From: a virus | IMG/VR virus record: IMGVR_UViG_3300036719_000234 | Location: 1-29,712 of that record | Strand: one strand, 5' to 3' | Length of the DNA stretch: 29,712 nucleotides | Part shown: positions 18,507 to 25,069 of the stretch, piece by piece | How positions within the stretch are numbered: position 1 is the stretch's first letter | Layout: each line of letters starts with the position of its first letter | Notes under the pieces: model-generated | Told to the model about the DNA's origin: nothing | Database searches by the model: none | Seen by the model: the letters and a program-made list of their open reading frames with translations, nothing else | Program-made: the position numbers and the translations under genes

Positions 18507-19322
18507 ATGACTAAGAATTTACTACAATCTGTAATGCTTAAACCTGCAATGAAAAAGAATAATATTCTTGATAGTGATGCTTTAATTGAAAAAATTAAGC
18601 ATGGGTATATTATTAATCGTGGACCAAAGCAAACACAAAAGAAAACTTTTGCCCCGTCTACAATTGCATACTCACACGGAGAGTGCCCTAGGTATTGGTA
18701 TCTAGCATTTGACGGTCAGATGTTTGAAGATAATGCAGATGCTTACGGAGCAGCAAACATGACTGCTGGAACCTTGTCTCACGCAAGAATTCAAAACGCT
18801 ATGATGAATGCTGGCATTGTTAAGATTTATCGTGATGACAATAATGAAGAGACTACTGAATTTAAAATTCGTCATGATGATCCACCTATCTTTGGATATG
18901 GTGATGTTATGCTTGATTGGGAAGGCGAAGAGATTGTTGGCGAAATCAAGACAATGCTTAACGAAGGTTTTGAGTATCGCAAAAACTCTATGAAGCCAAA
19001 GACTGGTCACTTAATTCAGTTGCTTATCTATATGAAAATCCTTGGTAAGAAAAAGGGTGTTCTTATTTATGAAAACAAAAATAACCATGAACTACTTATT
19101 CTGCCAGTTGAGGTAGATGATAACTATCGTGAATGGATTGATAACGCATTTCAATGGATGCGTGAAGTTCGCAAAGCCTGGGAAGCCAGAACTCTTCCTA
19201 CTAAAAACTACCGATCTAATTCTAAAATTTGCAAGACATGTCCAATTCAAAAGGCTTGTTCAGATGCTGGAGAAGGCGTAGTTAAAATTAAATCAATGGA
19301 GAAGTTAGTTGAAACTATGTAG
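18507..19322 (+). CDS. Cas4-like Fe-S cluster nuclease (PD-(D/E)xK)
   Basis: A 271-aa protein from ATG 18507. ATG 18501 in the same frame directly abuts the AAAGG ribosome site, so 18507, six bases on, is favoured. Four Cys for a 4Fe-4S cluster are present in the Cas4/AddB-like arrangement: C60 (HGECPRYW) and C242, C245, C251 near the C terminus. Catalytic residues follow the RecB-like order H92, D133 (GYGDVMLD), E146-x-K148 (VGEIKT) and Q171. Such enzymes act as 5'-3' ssDNA exonucleases and in phages make recombinogenic ends. There is no CRISPR array or Cas1 here, so it is a recombination nuclease rather than an adaptation factor. Confidence 0.85.
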   Translation: MTKNLLQSVMLKPAMKKNNILDSDALIEKIKHGYIINRGPKQTQKKTFAPSTIAYSHGECPRYWYLAFDGQMFEDNADAYGAANMTAGTLSHARIQNAMMNAGIVKIYRDDNNEETTEFKIRHDDPPIFGYGDVMLDWEGEEIVGEIKTMLNEGFEYRKNSMKPKTGHLIQLLIYMKILGKKKGVLIYENKNNHELLILPVEVDDNYREWIDNAFQWMREVRKAWEARTLPTKNYRSNSKICKTCPIQKACSDAGEGVVKIKSMEKLVETM

Positions 19323-19599
19323 TAGATGCGATGCCTACTTTGATCCTAAAGTAAGTTATCAGATATATTGCGGTAATACTTGTAGAGATGAGGCTACAAG
19401 AGAAAAGATTGCCGAAAGATATCATCTAACACGAAGTCAAAGACGAATTGGTAAGATAAGAAAGTGCCTTGGTGGATGCGGAGTTTCTTTATCAATATAT
19501 AATGAGTCTGGATTCTGCTCTAATTGTAATATAAGTGAAAAAGAAGTAGCAAAGATGATTAAAGAATTGAAGGGATTTATTGAGTATGAGCAAGAATAA
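19309..19599 (+). CDS. Double zinc-finger protein
   Basis: A 96-aa protein beginning at TTG 19309 within the end of the nuclease gene. Four Cys pairs are spaced as two zinc fingers: C4/C7 with C21/C25, then C53/C57 with C70/C73. The first looks like a treble-clef HNH-type knuckle without the catalytic His, and a basic linker (HLTRSQRRIGKIRK) joins the two. It probably binds nucleic acid and may assist the flanking nucleases. The gene overlaps its upstream neighbour by 14 bases and its downstream one as well. No enzymatic motif is seen. Confidence 0.65.
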   Translation: MKLCSRCDAYFDPKVSYQIYCGNTCRDEATREKIAERYHLTRSQRRIGKIRKCLGGCGVSLSIYNESGFCSNCNISEKEVAKMIKELKGFIEYEQE

Positions 19600-20173
19600 A
19601 TGGGGACTAGAGTTACTTCCAGAACGTATCTGTGCTATTGATGCTAGCACTAAAAGTCTTGCCTACGCAACATTCCATGATGGACAACTTAAAGAAGTTG
19701 GTAAGATTAACTTTGATGGTAAAGATATTTATGAGAAAGTTATTGATGCTGGTAAAAAATCTAAGGGAATGTTTGATCATATTATAAATGTAGATGCTAT
19801 TGTTATTGAGCATACAGTGTTTATGAATAGCCCAAAAACTGCTGCAGACCTTGCATTAGTACAGGGTGCTTTGTTGGGTGCAGCAGGTCAGTCTGGAATC
19901 AATACTATTGGAAAAGTTTCTCCAATCACATGGCAAAACTTTATTGGCAATAAAAAGATTTCTAAAGATGAAAAACTTTTTTTAAGATCTAAAAATCCAG
20001 ATAAGTCAGAGGCTTGGCATAAGGCTAATGAAAGAGAATTAAGAAAACAAAGAACTATAAACTTTATTAATCTTCAGTATGATAGGGTTATTACTGATAA
20101 CGATGTTGCTGATGCTTGCGGTATTGGGCATTGGGCTATAAAGAACTGGGCAAAGGCTATTGGCAATGAATAG
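19586..20173 (+). CDS. ruvC: RuvC-like Holliday junction endonuclease
   Basis: A 195-aa RNase H-fold resolvase from ATG 19586; TTG 19580 is a possible alternative and the GAAGGGA site at 19569-19575 does not decide. The four acidic residues are in place: Asp in ICAIDAST (~19), Glu in AIVIEHT (~75), and DNDVADA (~173 and ~176). The RuvC pattern continues with ALVQGALLGAA and KVSPITWQ. Length is close to bacterial RuvC (~170) with a small insert containing NPDKSEAWHKANERELRKQR. It resolves branched recombination intermediates before packaging. No RuvAB partner is present. Confidence 0.85.
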   Translation: MSKNKWGLELLPERICAIDASTKSLAYATFHDGQLKEVGKINFDGKDIYEKVIDAGKKSKGMFDHIINVDAIVIEHTVFMNSPKTAADLALVQGALLGAAGQSGINTIGKVSPITWQNFIGNKKISKDEKLFLRSKNPDKSEAWHKANERELRKQRTINFINLQYDRVITDNDVADACGIGHWAIKNWAKAIGNE

Positions 20174-20411
20174 CGATGTTAAAAAGGCTGCTTTTCTAGA
20201 GCACCTGTTGTTGATGGGGGCTATTGAAATGGACGGTATTGACGGTGATACTGGAGAAATGCTATACTCTATTACGGACAAGTTAGAAGAGGTATCGCCA
20301 CGTATGTTTGAGATGTTGTCAGAAGACTTTAATTCAAAAATGTATGAGATGATCTACACAGGTCCAAAAGTAATGAAGTGGAAATTTGATTCGGAGTTTT
20401 TTGATGGCTAA
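20166..20411 (+). CDS. Small acidic protein, unknown function
   Basis: An 81-aa protein. ATG 20166, nine bases after AAAGG at 20152-20156, is preferred to TTG 20160. It is helical and acidic, Met-rich (FLEHLLLMGAIEMDGIDGDT ... RMFEMLSEDFNSKMYEMI), and ends in VMKWKFDSEFFDG. It overlaps the resolvase end by eight bases and the next gene by eight. I do not recognise a family. Confidence 0.6.
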   Translation: MNSDVKKAAFLEHLLLMGAIEMDGIDGDTGEMLYSITDKLEEVSPRMFEMLSEDFNSKMYEMIYTGPKVMKWKFDSEFFDG

Positions 20412-20556
20412 ATTATACACAAACGAAGTTTGGCTTCGCAAAAGATACCTTGTAGATAAGAAATCTCCAGAAGAAATTGCAAAAGAATGTGGGGCAAGCA
20501 TAGAAACTATTTATGTATACCTTGCTAAATTCGGACTAAGGAAGTCAAGACGATGA
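20404..20556 (+). CDS. Small helix-turn-helix protein (50 aa)
   Basis: A 50-aa gene fitted between two overlapping neighbours (ATG 20404, TGA 20554-20556). Residues 8-45 read as a single HTH: VWLRKRYLVDKKSPEEIAKE followed by CGASIETIYVYLAKFGLRK. The pattern (scaffold helix, then EEIAKE-x-G-x-S, then recognition helix) is like sigma-70 region 4 or transposase-type HTH. It may regulate late genes such as the terminase just downstream. Such minimal HTH proteins are common in actinophages and mostly unstudied. Confidence 0.75.
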   Translation: MAKLYTNEVWLRKRYLVDKKSPEEIAKECGASIETIYVYLAKFGLRKSRR

Positions 20557-20681
20557 ATAAAATGCAAAAAATAGTTATTGGTTTGGGTATTGCTGGAGCA
20601 GTAGGACTAACCTATGTCATAACAGCGTTAAAAGGTTTGCCAGAAGCATTTGAATGGGAAGAGGATGAAGAAGATGAGTGA
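20553..20681 (+). CDS. Small single-pass membrane protein (42 aa)
   Basis: A 42-aa gene in a four-base ATGA overlap with the HTH gene. It has a hydrophobic Gly-rich helix (IVIGLGIAGAVGLTYVITAL, residues 7-26) and a strongly acidic C-terminal tail (EAFEWEEDEEDE). The basic N terminus (MNKMQK) suggests N-in orientation, putting the acidic tail outside. It could be a membrane-acting accessory factor, for instance in superinfection exclusion or lysis, but nothing shows which. Confidence 0.6.
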   Translation: MNKMQKIVIGLGIAGAVGLTYVITALKGLPEAFEWEEDEEDE

Positions 20682-20916
20682 CAATCTAAATATTACGGTA
20701 GATCAAGTAAACCATCCAGCACACTACACTACCGACCCATCTGGTGTTGAGTGCATTCAGATTACTCGCCATCGCAATTTTAATGTTGGTAATGCCTTTA
20801 AGTATTTGTGGAGAGCAGGACTTAAGGATGAGTCTAAAACCATTCAAGACTTAGAGAAAGCAATTTTCTATATCAAAGATGAAATTAATAGACTAGAGGG
20901 AAAATATGTCAACTGA
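20674..20916 (+). CDS. DUF3310-family protein
   Basis: An 80-aa protein from ATG 20674 (an in-frame upstream ATG at 20650 lies in the acidic tail coding of the preceding gene). It matches the DUF3310 family well by eye: VNHPAHYTTDPSGVECIQIT, then FNVGNAFKYLWRAGLKD, then DLEKAIFYI. This family is frequent in tailed phages, sometimes labelled nucleotide kinase-like, but its function is not established. Overlaps on both sides show coupling to terminase genes. Confidence 0.88.
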   Translation: MSDNLNITVDQVNHPAHYTTDPSGVECIQITRHRNFNVGNAFKYLWRAGLKDESKTIQDLEKAIFYIKDEINRLEGKYVN

Positions 20917-21442
20917 AGATGATCTAGTAAAACATCTTGATCAAGTCAACATTGTTGTCAGTGAGTACTTAAAAGGTAATGACCCTACAGTTATTTCAAA
21001 AGAACTAGACATTCCACGAACTCGTGTTGTCTCTTTAATTAATGAGTGGAAGGTCATGGCTTCTGCTAATGATGCTATTCGTGCCCGTGCAAAAGAAGCA
21101 CTTGCTGCAATGGATGCACACTATGCAAGGCTAATTGGAAAGTCTTATGAAGTTATTGATGAAGCCTCTATGACTAATAACCTTAGTGCAAAAACTGCAG
21201 CAATTAAACTTGTTATGGATATTGAGTCTAAAAGAATTGATATGCTACAAAAGGCGGGTCTTCTTGAGAATAAAGAACTTGCAGAAGAGATGGTTGAGAT
21301 TGAACGCCGTCAAGAAGTTCTTGTTGGGATCCTAAGAGATATTGCTTCTGAGCATCCAGAAGTTCGTGATATTATTATGCAACGCCTTTCTGCTATTGCT
21401 AAAGAAGGGGAAGTGATTACAGTTGTCCACGATGTTCAATGA
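20906..21442 (+). CDS. Probable terminase small subunit
   Basis: A 178-aa protein just before the large terminase gene and overlapping it. Residues ~15-50 form an HTH-like domain (VVSEYLKGNDPTVISKELDI, then PRTRVVSLINEWK), followed by a long helical region (AIRARAKEALAAMDAHYARL ... LENKELAEEMVEIERRQEVL) suited to oligomerisation. This fits a small terminase that recognises packaging sites and forms a ring. GAGGG precedes the ATG. The assignment rests on HTH plus position; an HTH regulator is the alternative. Confidence 0.7.
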   Translation: MSTEDDLVKHLDQVNIVVSEYLKGNDPTVISKELDIPRTRVVSLINEWKVMASANDAIRARAKEALAAMDAHYARLIGKSYEVIDEASMTNNLSAKTAAIKLVMDIESKRIDMLQKAGLLENKELAEEMVEIERRQEVLVGILRDIASEHPEVRDIIMQRLSAIAKEGEVITVVHDVQ

Positions 21443-23207
21443 GTTCCTTGAAGTACTAAAGGAAAATCATTTTATTGAAAAGCCTGTTGACGCAAAAACA
21501 TTTGTTGAGTCTCCAGACTATCTTGGACAGCCACAACTTTCAGATATTCAGTATCAAATTGTTGAGGCAATGAGTCAGATTTATCGCAAAGAAGATCTTA
21601 TAGATATTATGGGGGATTCTGGAGAAGCATACTTTAACAAGTACACTAAGAACGAAATCATTCTGCAACTTGGCAAGGGATCTGGAAAAGACTTCGTATC
21701 AACAGTAGCCTGTGCATATACAGTATATAAACTACTATGCCTTAAAGATCCAGCAGTGTACTATGGCAAGCCAGCAGGAGATGCTATTGATATTATTAAC
21801 GTGGCTATTAACGCTCAACAGGCTAAGAATGTTTTCTTTAAAGGTTTTAAGTCTAAGATTGAAAGATCCCCCTGGTTTGCTGGAAAGTATAATGCTAAGG
21901 CAGATTCAATTGATTTTGATAAATCTGTCACTGTTTATTCTGGCCACTCAGAACGTGAATCACACGAAGGTTTGAACTTGTTTATGGCAGTCCTTGATGA
22001 GATCTCTGGCTTTGCATCAGAGGTTGGAACTGGAAATGAGCAGGGCAAGACTGCTGAAAATATCTATAAAGCATTTCGTGGTACGGTAGACTCCCGTTTT
22101 CCTGACCTTGGAAAGGTAGTTCTTCTATCATTCCCCCGTTATCAAGGTGACTTTATTTCACAAAGATATGAATCAGTCATTGCTGAAAAAGAAACCATTG
22201 AGCGCAAGCATACTTTTATTATGAATCCAGATTTGCCACACGAAGATCCAGGGAATAGGTTTGAAATTTCTTGGGATGAAGACACCATTCTTTCATACAA
22301 AATTCCAAGGGTGTTAGCATTTAAAAAACCAACTTGGGAAGTAAACCCTACGAGAAAGATTGATGACTTTAAGATTGCTTTTTACACAGACCTTGCAGAT
22401 GCAATGATGCGCTTTGCCTGTATGCCTACGTATGCATCAGATGCATTTTTTAAGGATAGAACTAAACTAGAAAAAGTTATGACACTAAGAAATCCTCTAG
22501 ACCAGTTTAGAAGGTTTGATGAGTCATTTAAACCAGACCCAGATAAAGTTTATTACATCCACGCTGACCTTGCACAAAAGCACGATAAGTGTGCAGTTGC
22601 AATTTCTCACGTAGATAAGTGGGTAAACATTCAGGTAATTAAAGACTATGAACAAGTGGCCCCAATGGTAGTAGTAGATGCTGTTGCTTGGTGGGAGCCA
22701 AGAGCAGAAGGACCTGTAAACTTATCTGATGTTAAAAACTGGATCATTAACCTTCGCAGAGAAGGCTTTAACATAGGTATGGTTTCTTTTGACCGTTGGC
22801 AGTCTTTTGATATTCAGAATGAATTGCAAGCGGTAGGAATAAGAACTGAAACAGTTTCTGTTGCAAAAAAACACTATGAAGATTTAGCAATGATGATATA
22901 CGAAGAGCGTGTAGCAATTCCTATGATCCCAATATTGCTAGAAGAAATGTCTGAGTTAAAGATAATGAAAGGTAATCGTGTAGATCACCCTAGAAAAAAA
23001 TCTAAAGACTTGGCAGATGCTTTGGCTGGATCAGTATTTGGGGCAATATCACATACCCCAAAGACTACTAATACAGTCATTGAAGTACACACTTGGTCTT
23101 CGTCTTCTGCTCAACTTGCAGAGAAACGTAGATCTATGGTAGAATTAGAACCTAAGCAAATGACGGACGATGTTCGTGATTTCTTAGACAAATTCAATCT
23201 AATATAG
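21423..23207 (+). CDS. terL: Terminase large subunit
   Basis: A 591-594-aa packaging ATPase/nuclease. TTG 21423 and ATG 21432 are both possible starts; neither has an ideally spaced ribosome site (GAAGGGGAAG at 21404-21412 is nearer the TTG). The ATPase carries Walker A GKGSGKD (~84-90) and Walker B LFMAVLDE (~187-194). The RNase H-like nuclease half has acidic residues in YYIHADLAQKHDKCA, GMVSFDRWQSFD and KSKDLADALAGS. It cuts concatemeric DNA and pumps it into proheads. The large size and sequence type suggest a headful or cos enzyme of actinophage kind. No portal gene follows directly, which is unusual. Confidence 0.93.
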   Translation: MSTMFNEFLEVLKENHFIEKPVDAKTFVESPDYLGQPQLSDIQYQIVEAMSQIYRKEDLIDIMGDSGEAYFNKYTKNEIILQLGKGSGKDFVSTVACAYTVYKLLCLKDPAVYYGKPAGDAIDIINVAINAQQAKNVFFKGFKSKIERSPWFAGKYNAKADSIDFDKSVTVYSGHSERESHEGLNLFMAVLDEISGFASEVGTGNEQGKTAENIYKAFRGTVDSRFPDLGKVVLLSFPRYQGDFISQRYESVIAEKETIERKHTFIMNPDLPHEDPGNRFEISWDEDTILSYKIPRVLAFKKPTWEVNPTRKIDDFKIAFYTDLADAMMRFACMPTYASDAFFKDRTKLEKVMTLRNPLDQFRRFDESFKPDPDKVYYIHADLAQKHDKCAVAISHVDKWVNIQVIKDYEQVAPMVVVDAVAWWEPRAEGPVNLSDVKNWIINLRREGFNIGMVSFDRWQSFDIQNELQAVGIRTETVSVAKKHYEDLAMMIYEERVAIPMIPILLEEMSELKIMKGNRVDHPRKKSKDLADALAGSVFGAISHTPKTTNTVIEVHTWSSSSAQLAEKRRSMVELEPKQMTDDVRDFLDKFNLI

Positions 23208-23250
23208 CATTTCTAGCCCCAAGGCTGGAATAAAACAAACAAGGAGAAAG

Positions 23251-24957
23251 ATGAATTCATTTAAGAAAATTGCCCTAGGACTCGCTGCAGCAATGTCCTT
23301 TGGCGTTATGTCAGCACTTCCGACAAGTGCTGCTGTAATTGCACCAGCACTAACGATTGACTCTGCTACAGATACAATCACTGCAGGTGAGACTGCTACA
23401 GCAGTAGTAACATTGTCATTTATTTCAGAAACAGCAGCAGACACAGCAACGGTGCTATCTGCTATTTTTGCACAGCCATCAGGCTCATCAAAGAGTGCAA
23501 CACTCTCATTGCTTGAAACAACAACCTCTGTAGTTACAATTGCAGCAGGAAGCCTTTCAGCAGATGTTAACTCAACAGTTGGAACACCAGGATATGTAAC
23601 TGCAAAGTTTACAGTTTCATTGGTAGCACCAACAGTTGCGGGTACATACGAAGCACGTATTCTTACAACTCGTCCAGCAACAGGTCCATCAGTTGCGTGG
23701 ACAGTAACAGTTAAAGCAGCAGATGTTACACCTTCTGCAGCAACAACAACATCAATTCTTAACTCTGGCGAAGTAACAACTGCAACAGCAGATGCCACAG
23801 TTTATGCACCAAAGGCTACTTCAGCAGATGCAGCAGCGGTAATCGTTGTTACACCTAAGAATGCAGCAGGCGGAGCAGCAACTGAGTCAATTCTTGCAAC
23901 AGTTTCAGGAACAGGTATGATTGGTTATGGCACAAATGCTACAACTATGACTGCTCTTGGTCGCTCAGTAGTTATTCCAACAGGAAATTACATTGGTGTA
24001 TTTGCTGACGGTACAGCAGGAGTATCAACAATTACTCTTACAACCCTTACAGGTGCAGTTCTTGCAACTGAGAAGGTAACATTCTACGGAGATATTGCAT
24101 CTATCGTAGCAACAGCAGTCAAGCCTGTTATTGCAACAGGATCAAATGCTTCAACAATTAAGGCAGTGGCATATGATGCTGCTGGAGTAACAGTTGGAGC
24201 AGGAACACTCAATGCTTTCTCAAGCGATGTTTCAGTGGTATCCGATTCAGGAACTGCAGCAACAATCGTAAATGGTGAAGCAGTGTTCACTCTTACAGGA
24301 GTCAAGACAGGCGGAGTCGCTGTAACTGTTAAGTCAGGTACAGTATCATCTGCTCCAGTTTCTACTCGTGTAGAGGGAACTGCAGCAACTGTTAAGTTGT
24401 CATTTGATAAGGAAGTTTATCTTCCAGGAGAAGCAGCAACTATCACAGTTCAGGTTCTTGATGCAGCAGGTCTTCCAGTATCTGGAAAGACACACGCTAA
24501 CCTATTTGCTACAGGTGGAATTGTTCCTAACTATGCATTTGGATCATCATCTGATGTACTAACTGCAACATCAGTTACAACAGATACATCAACTGCTAAG
24601 TCATACAAGGTATTTATGCCTTTGGCTGAAAACGTTGTTAAGATCTCAGCAACAGGTGGAACTTCACTTCCACTTGCTGGACAGGTTGTAGTAACAGCAT
24701 CAGCAGAAGTTTCTAACGCAGCAACAAAGGCTGCTACAAAGGCTTCTGAAGAGGCAGCAAAGGCAGCCCAGGCTGCTACAGATGCAGCGATTGCTGCTTC
24801 AAAGGCTGCAGATGCTGCTACAGTACAGGCACAGGCTGCAGTTGATGCAGTTGCTAAGTTGTCTGCAGATGTATCTGCACTAATTGCTTCACTTAAGAAG
24901 CAAATCACAGCACTAACCGCTTTGGTCGTAAAGATCCAAAAAAAGGTTAAGGCTTAA
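23251..24957 (+). CDS. Secreted S-layer-like surface protein
   Basis: A 568-aa protein with AAGGAG before its ATG. It has a Sec signal peptide (MNSFKKIALGLAAAMSFGVM, cleavage after PTSA near residue 27) and then an Ala/Thr/Val-rich beta body lacking Cys and nearly lacking Trp, with Ig-like invasin-type repeats (KLSFDKEVYLPGEAATITVQ then VLDAAGLPVSGKTH). Residues ~490-550 are an Ala-rich coiled coil (ASEEAAKAAQAATDAAIAAS) and the C terminus is amphipathic and basic (ALVVKIQKKVKA). This is the make-up of abundant cell-surface (S-layer-like) proteins of planktonic actinobacteria, from memory. Codon use is GCA-rich, as if for high expression. In a phage it probably alters the host envelope or was captured from a host. 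Followed by a strong terminator. Confidence 0.7.
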   Translation: MNSFKKIALGLAAAMSFGVMSALPTSAAVIAPALTIDSATDTITAGETATAVVTLSFISETAADTATVLSAIFAQPSGSSKSATLSLLETTTSVVTIAAGSLSADVNSTVGTPGYVTAKFTVSLVAPTVAGTYEARILTTRPATGPSVAWTVTVKAADVTPSAATTTSILNSGEVTTATADATVYAPKATSADAAAVIVVTPKNAAGGAATESILATVSGTGMIGYGTNATTMTALGRSVVIPTGNYIGVFADGTAGVSTITLTTLTGAVLATEKVTFYGDIASIVATAVKPVIATGSNASTIKAVAYDAAGVTVGAGTLNAFSSDVSVVSDSGTAATIVNGEAVFTLTGVKTGGVAVTVKSGTVSSAPVSTRVEGTAATVKLSFDKEVYLPGEAATITVQVLDAAGLPVSGKTHANLFATGGIVPNYAFGSSSDVLTATSVTTDTSTAKSYKVFMPLAENVVKISATGGTSLPLAGQVVVTASAEVSNAATKAATKASEEAAKAAQAATDAAIAASKAADAATVQAQAAVDAVAKLSADVSALIASLKKQITALTALVVKIQKKVKA

Positions 24958-24973
24958 TTAGTCCAACAATTAA

Positions 24974-25004
24974 GGGGGTTAGCCAAGTGCTAGCCCTCTT
25001 TTTT
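24974..25004 (+). terminator. Rho-independent terminator
   Basis: A 10-bp stem (24974-24983 with 24989-24998, two G-U pairs) closes a CAAGT loop and is followed by six T (24999-25004). It lies 17 bases after the S-layer-like gene stop and is the only clear intrinsic terminator in the window, isolating that gene from the next unit. Confidence 0.9.
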
Positions 25005-25016
25005 GTACCTAAAAAA

Positions 25017-25025
25017 TGATATAAT
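25017..25025 (+). promoter_or_regulatory. Extended -10 promoter (TGATATAAT)
   Basis: TGA-TATAAT follows the terminator and gives a +1 near 25032, with a ~38-base leader before the PA14 gene. There is no convincing -35. Its place between terminator and gene makes it a likely promoter. Confidence 0.6.
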
Positions 25026-25069
25026 AGCCTTAATAGTCATATCACCACTACGACTATAAGGAGTTAAGT

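Noticed and set aside
23213-23226. Small inverted repeat AGCC-CCAA-GGCT after terminase
   Set aside because: A four-base stem with no T tract is too weak to call a terminator.
23199-23798. A 199-aa minus-strand reading frame opposite the S-layer-like gene
   Set aside because: It is Ala/Val low-complexity, a mirror of GCA/ACA-rich codons; it has no ribosome site and would be the only minus-strand gene.
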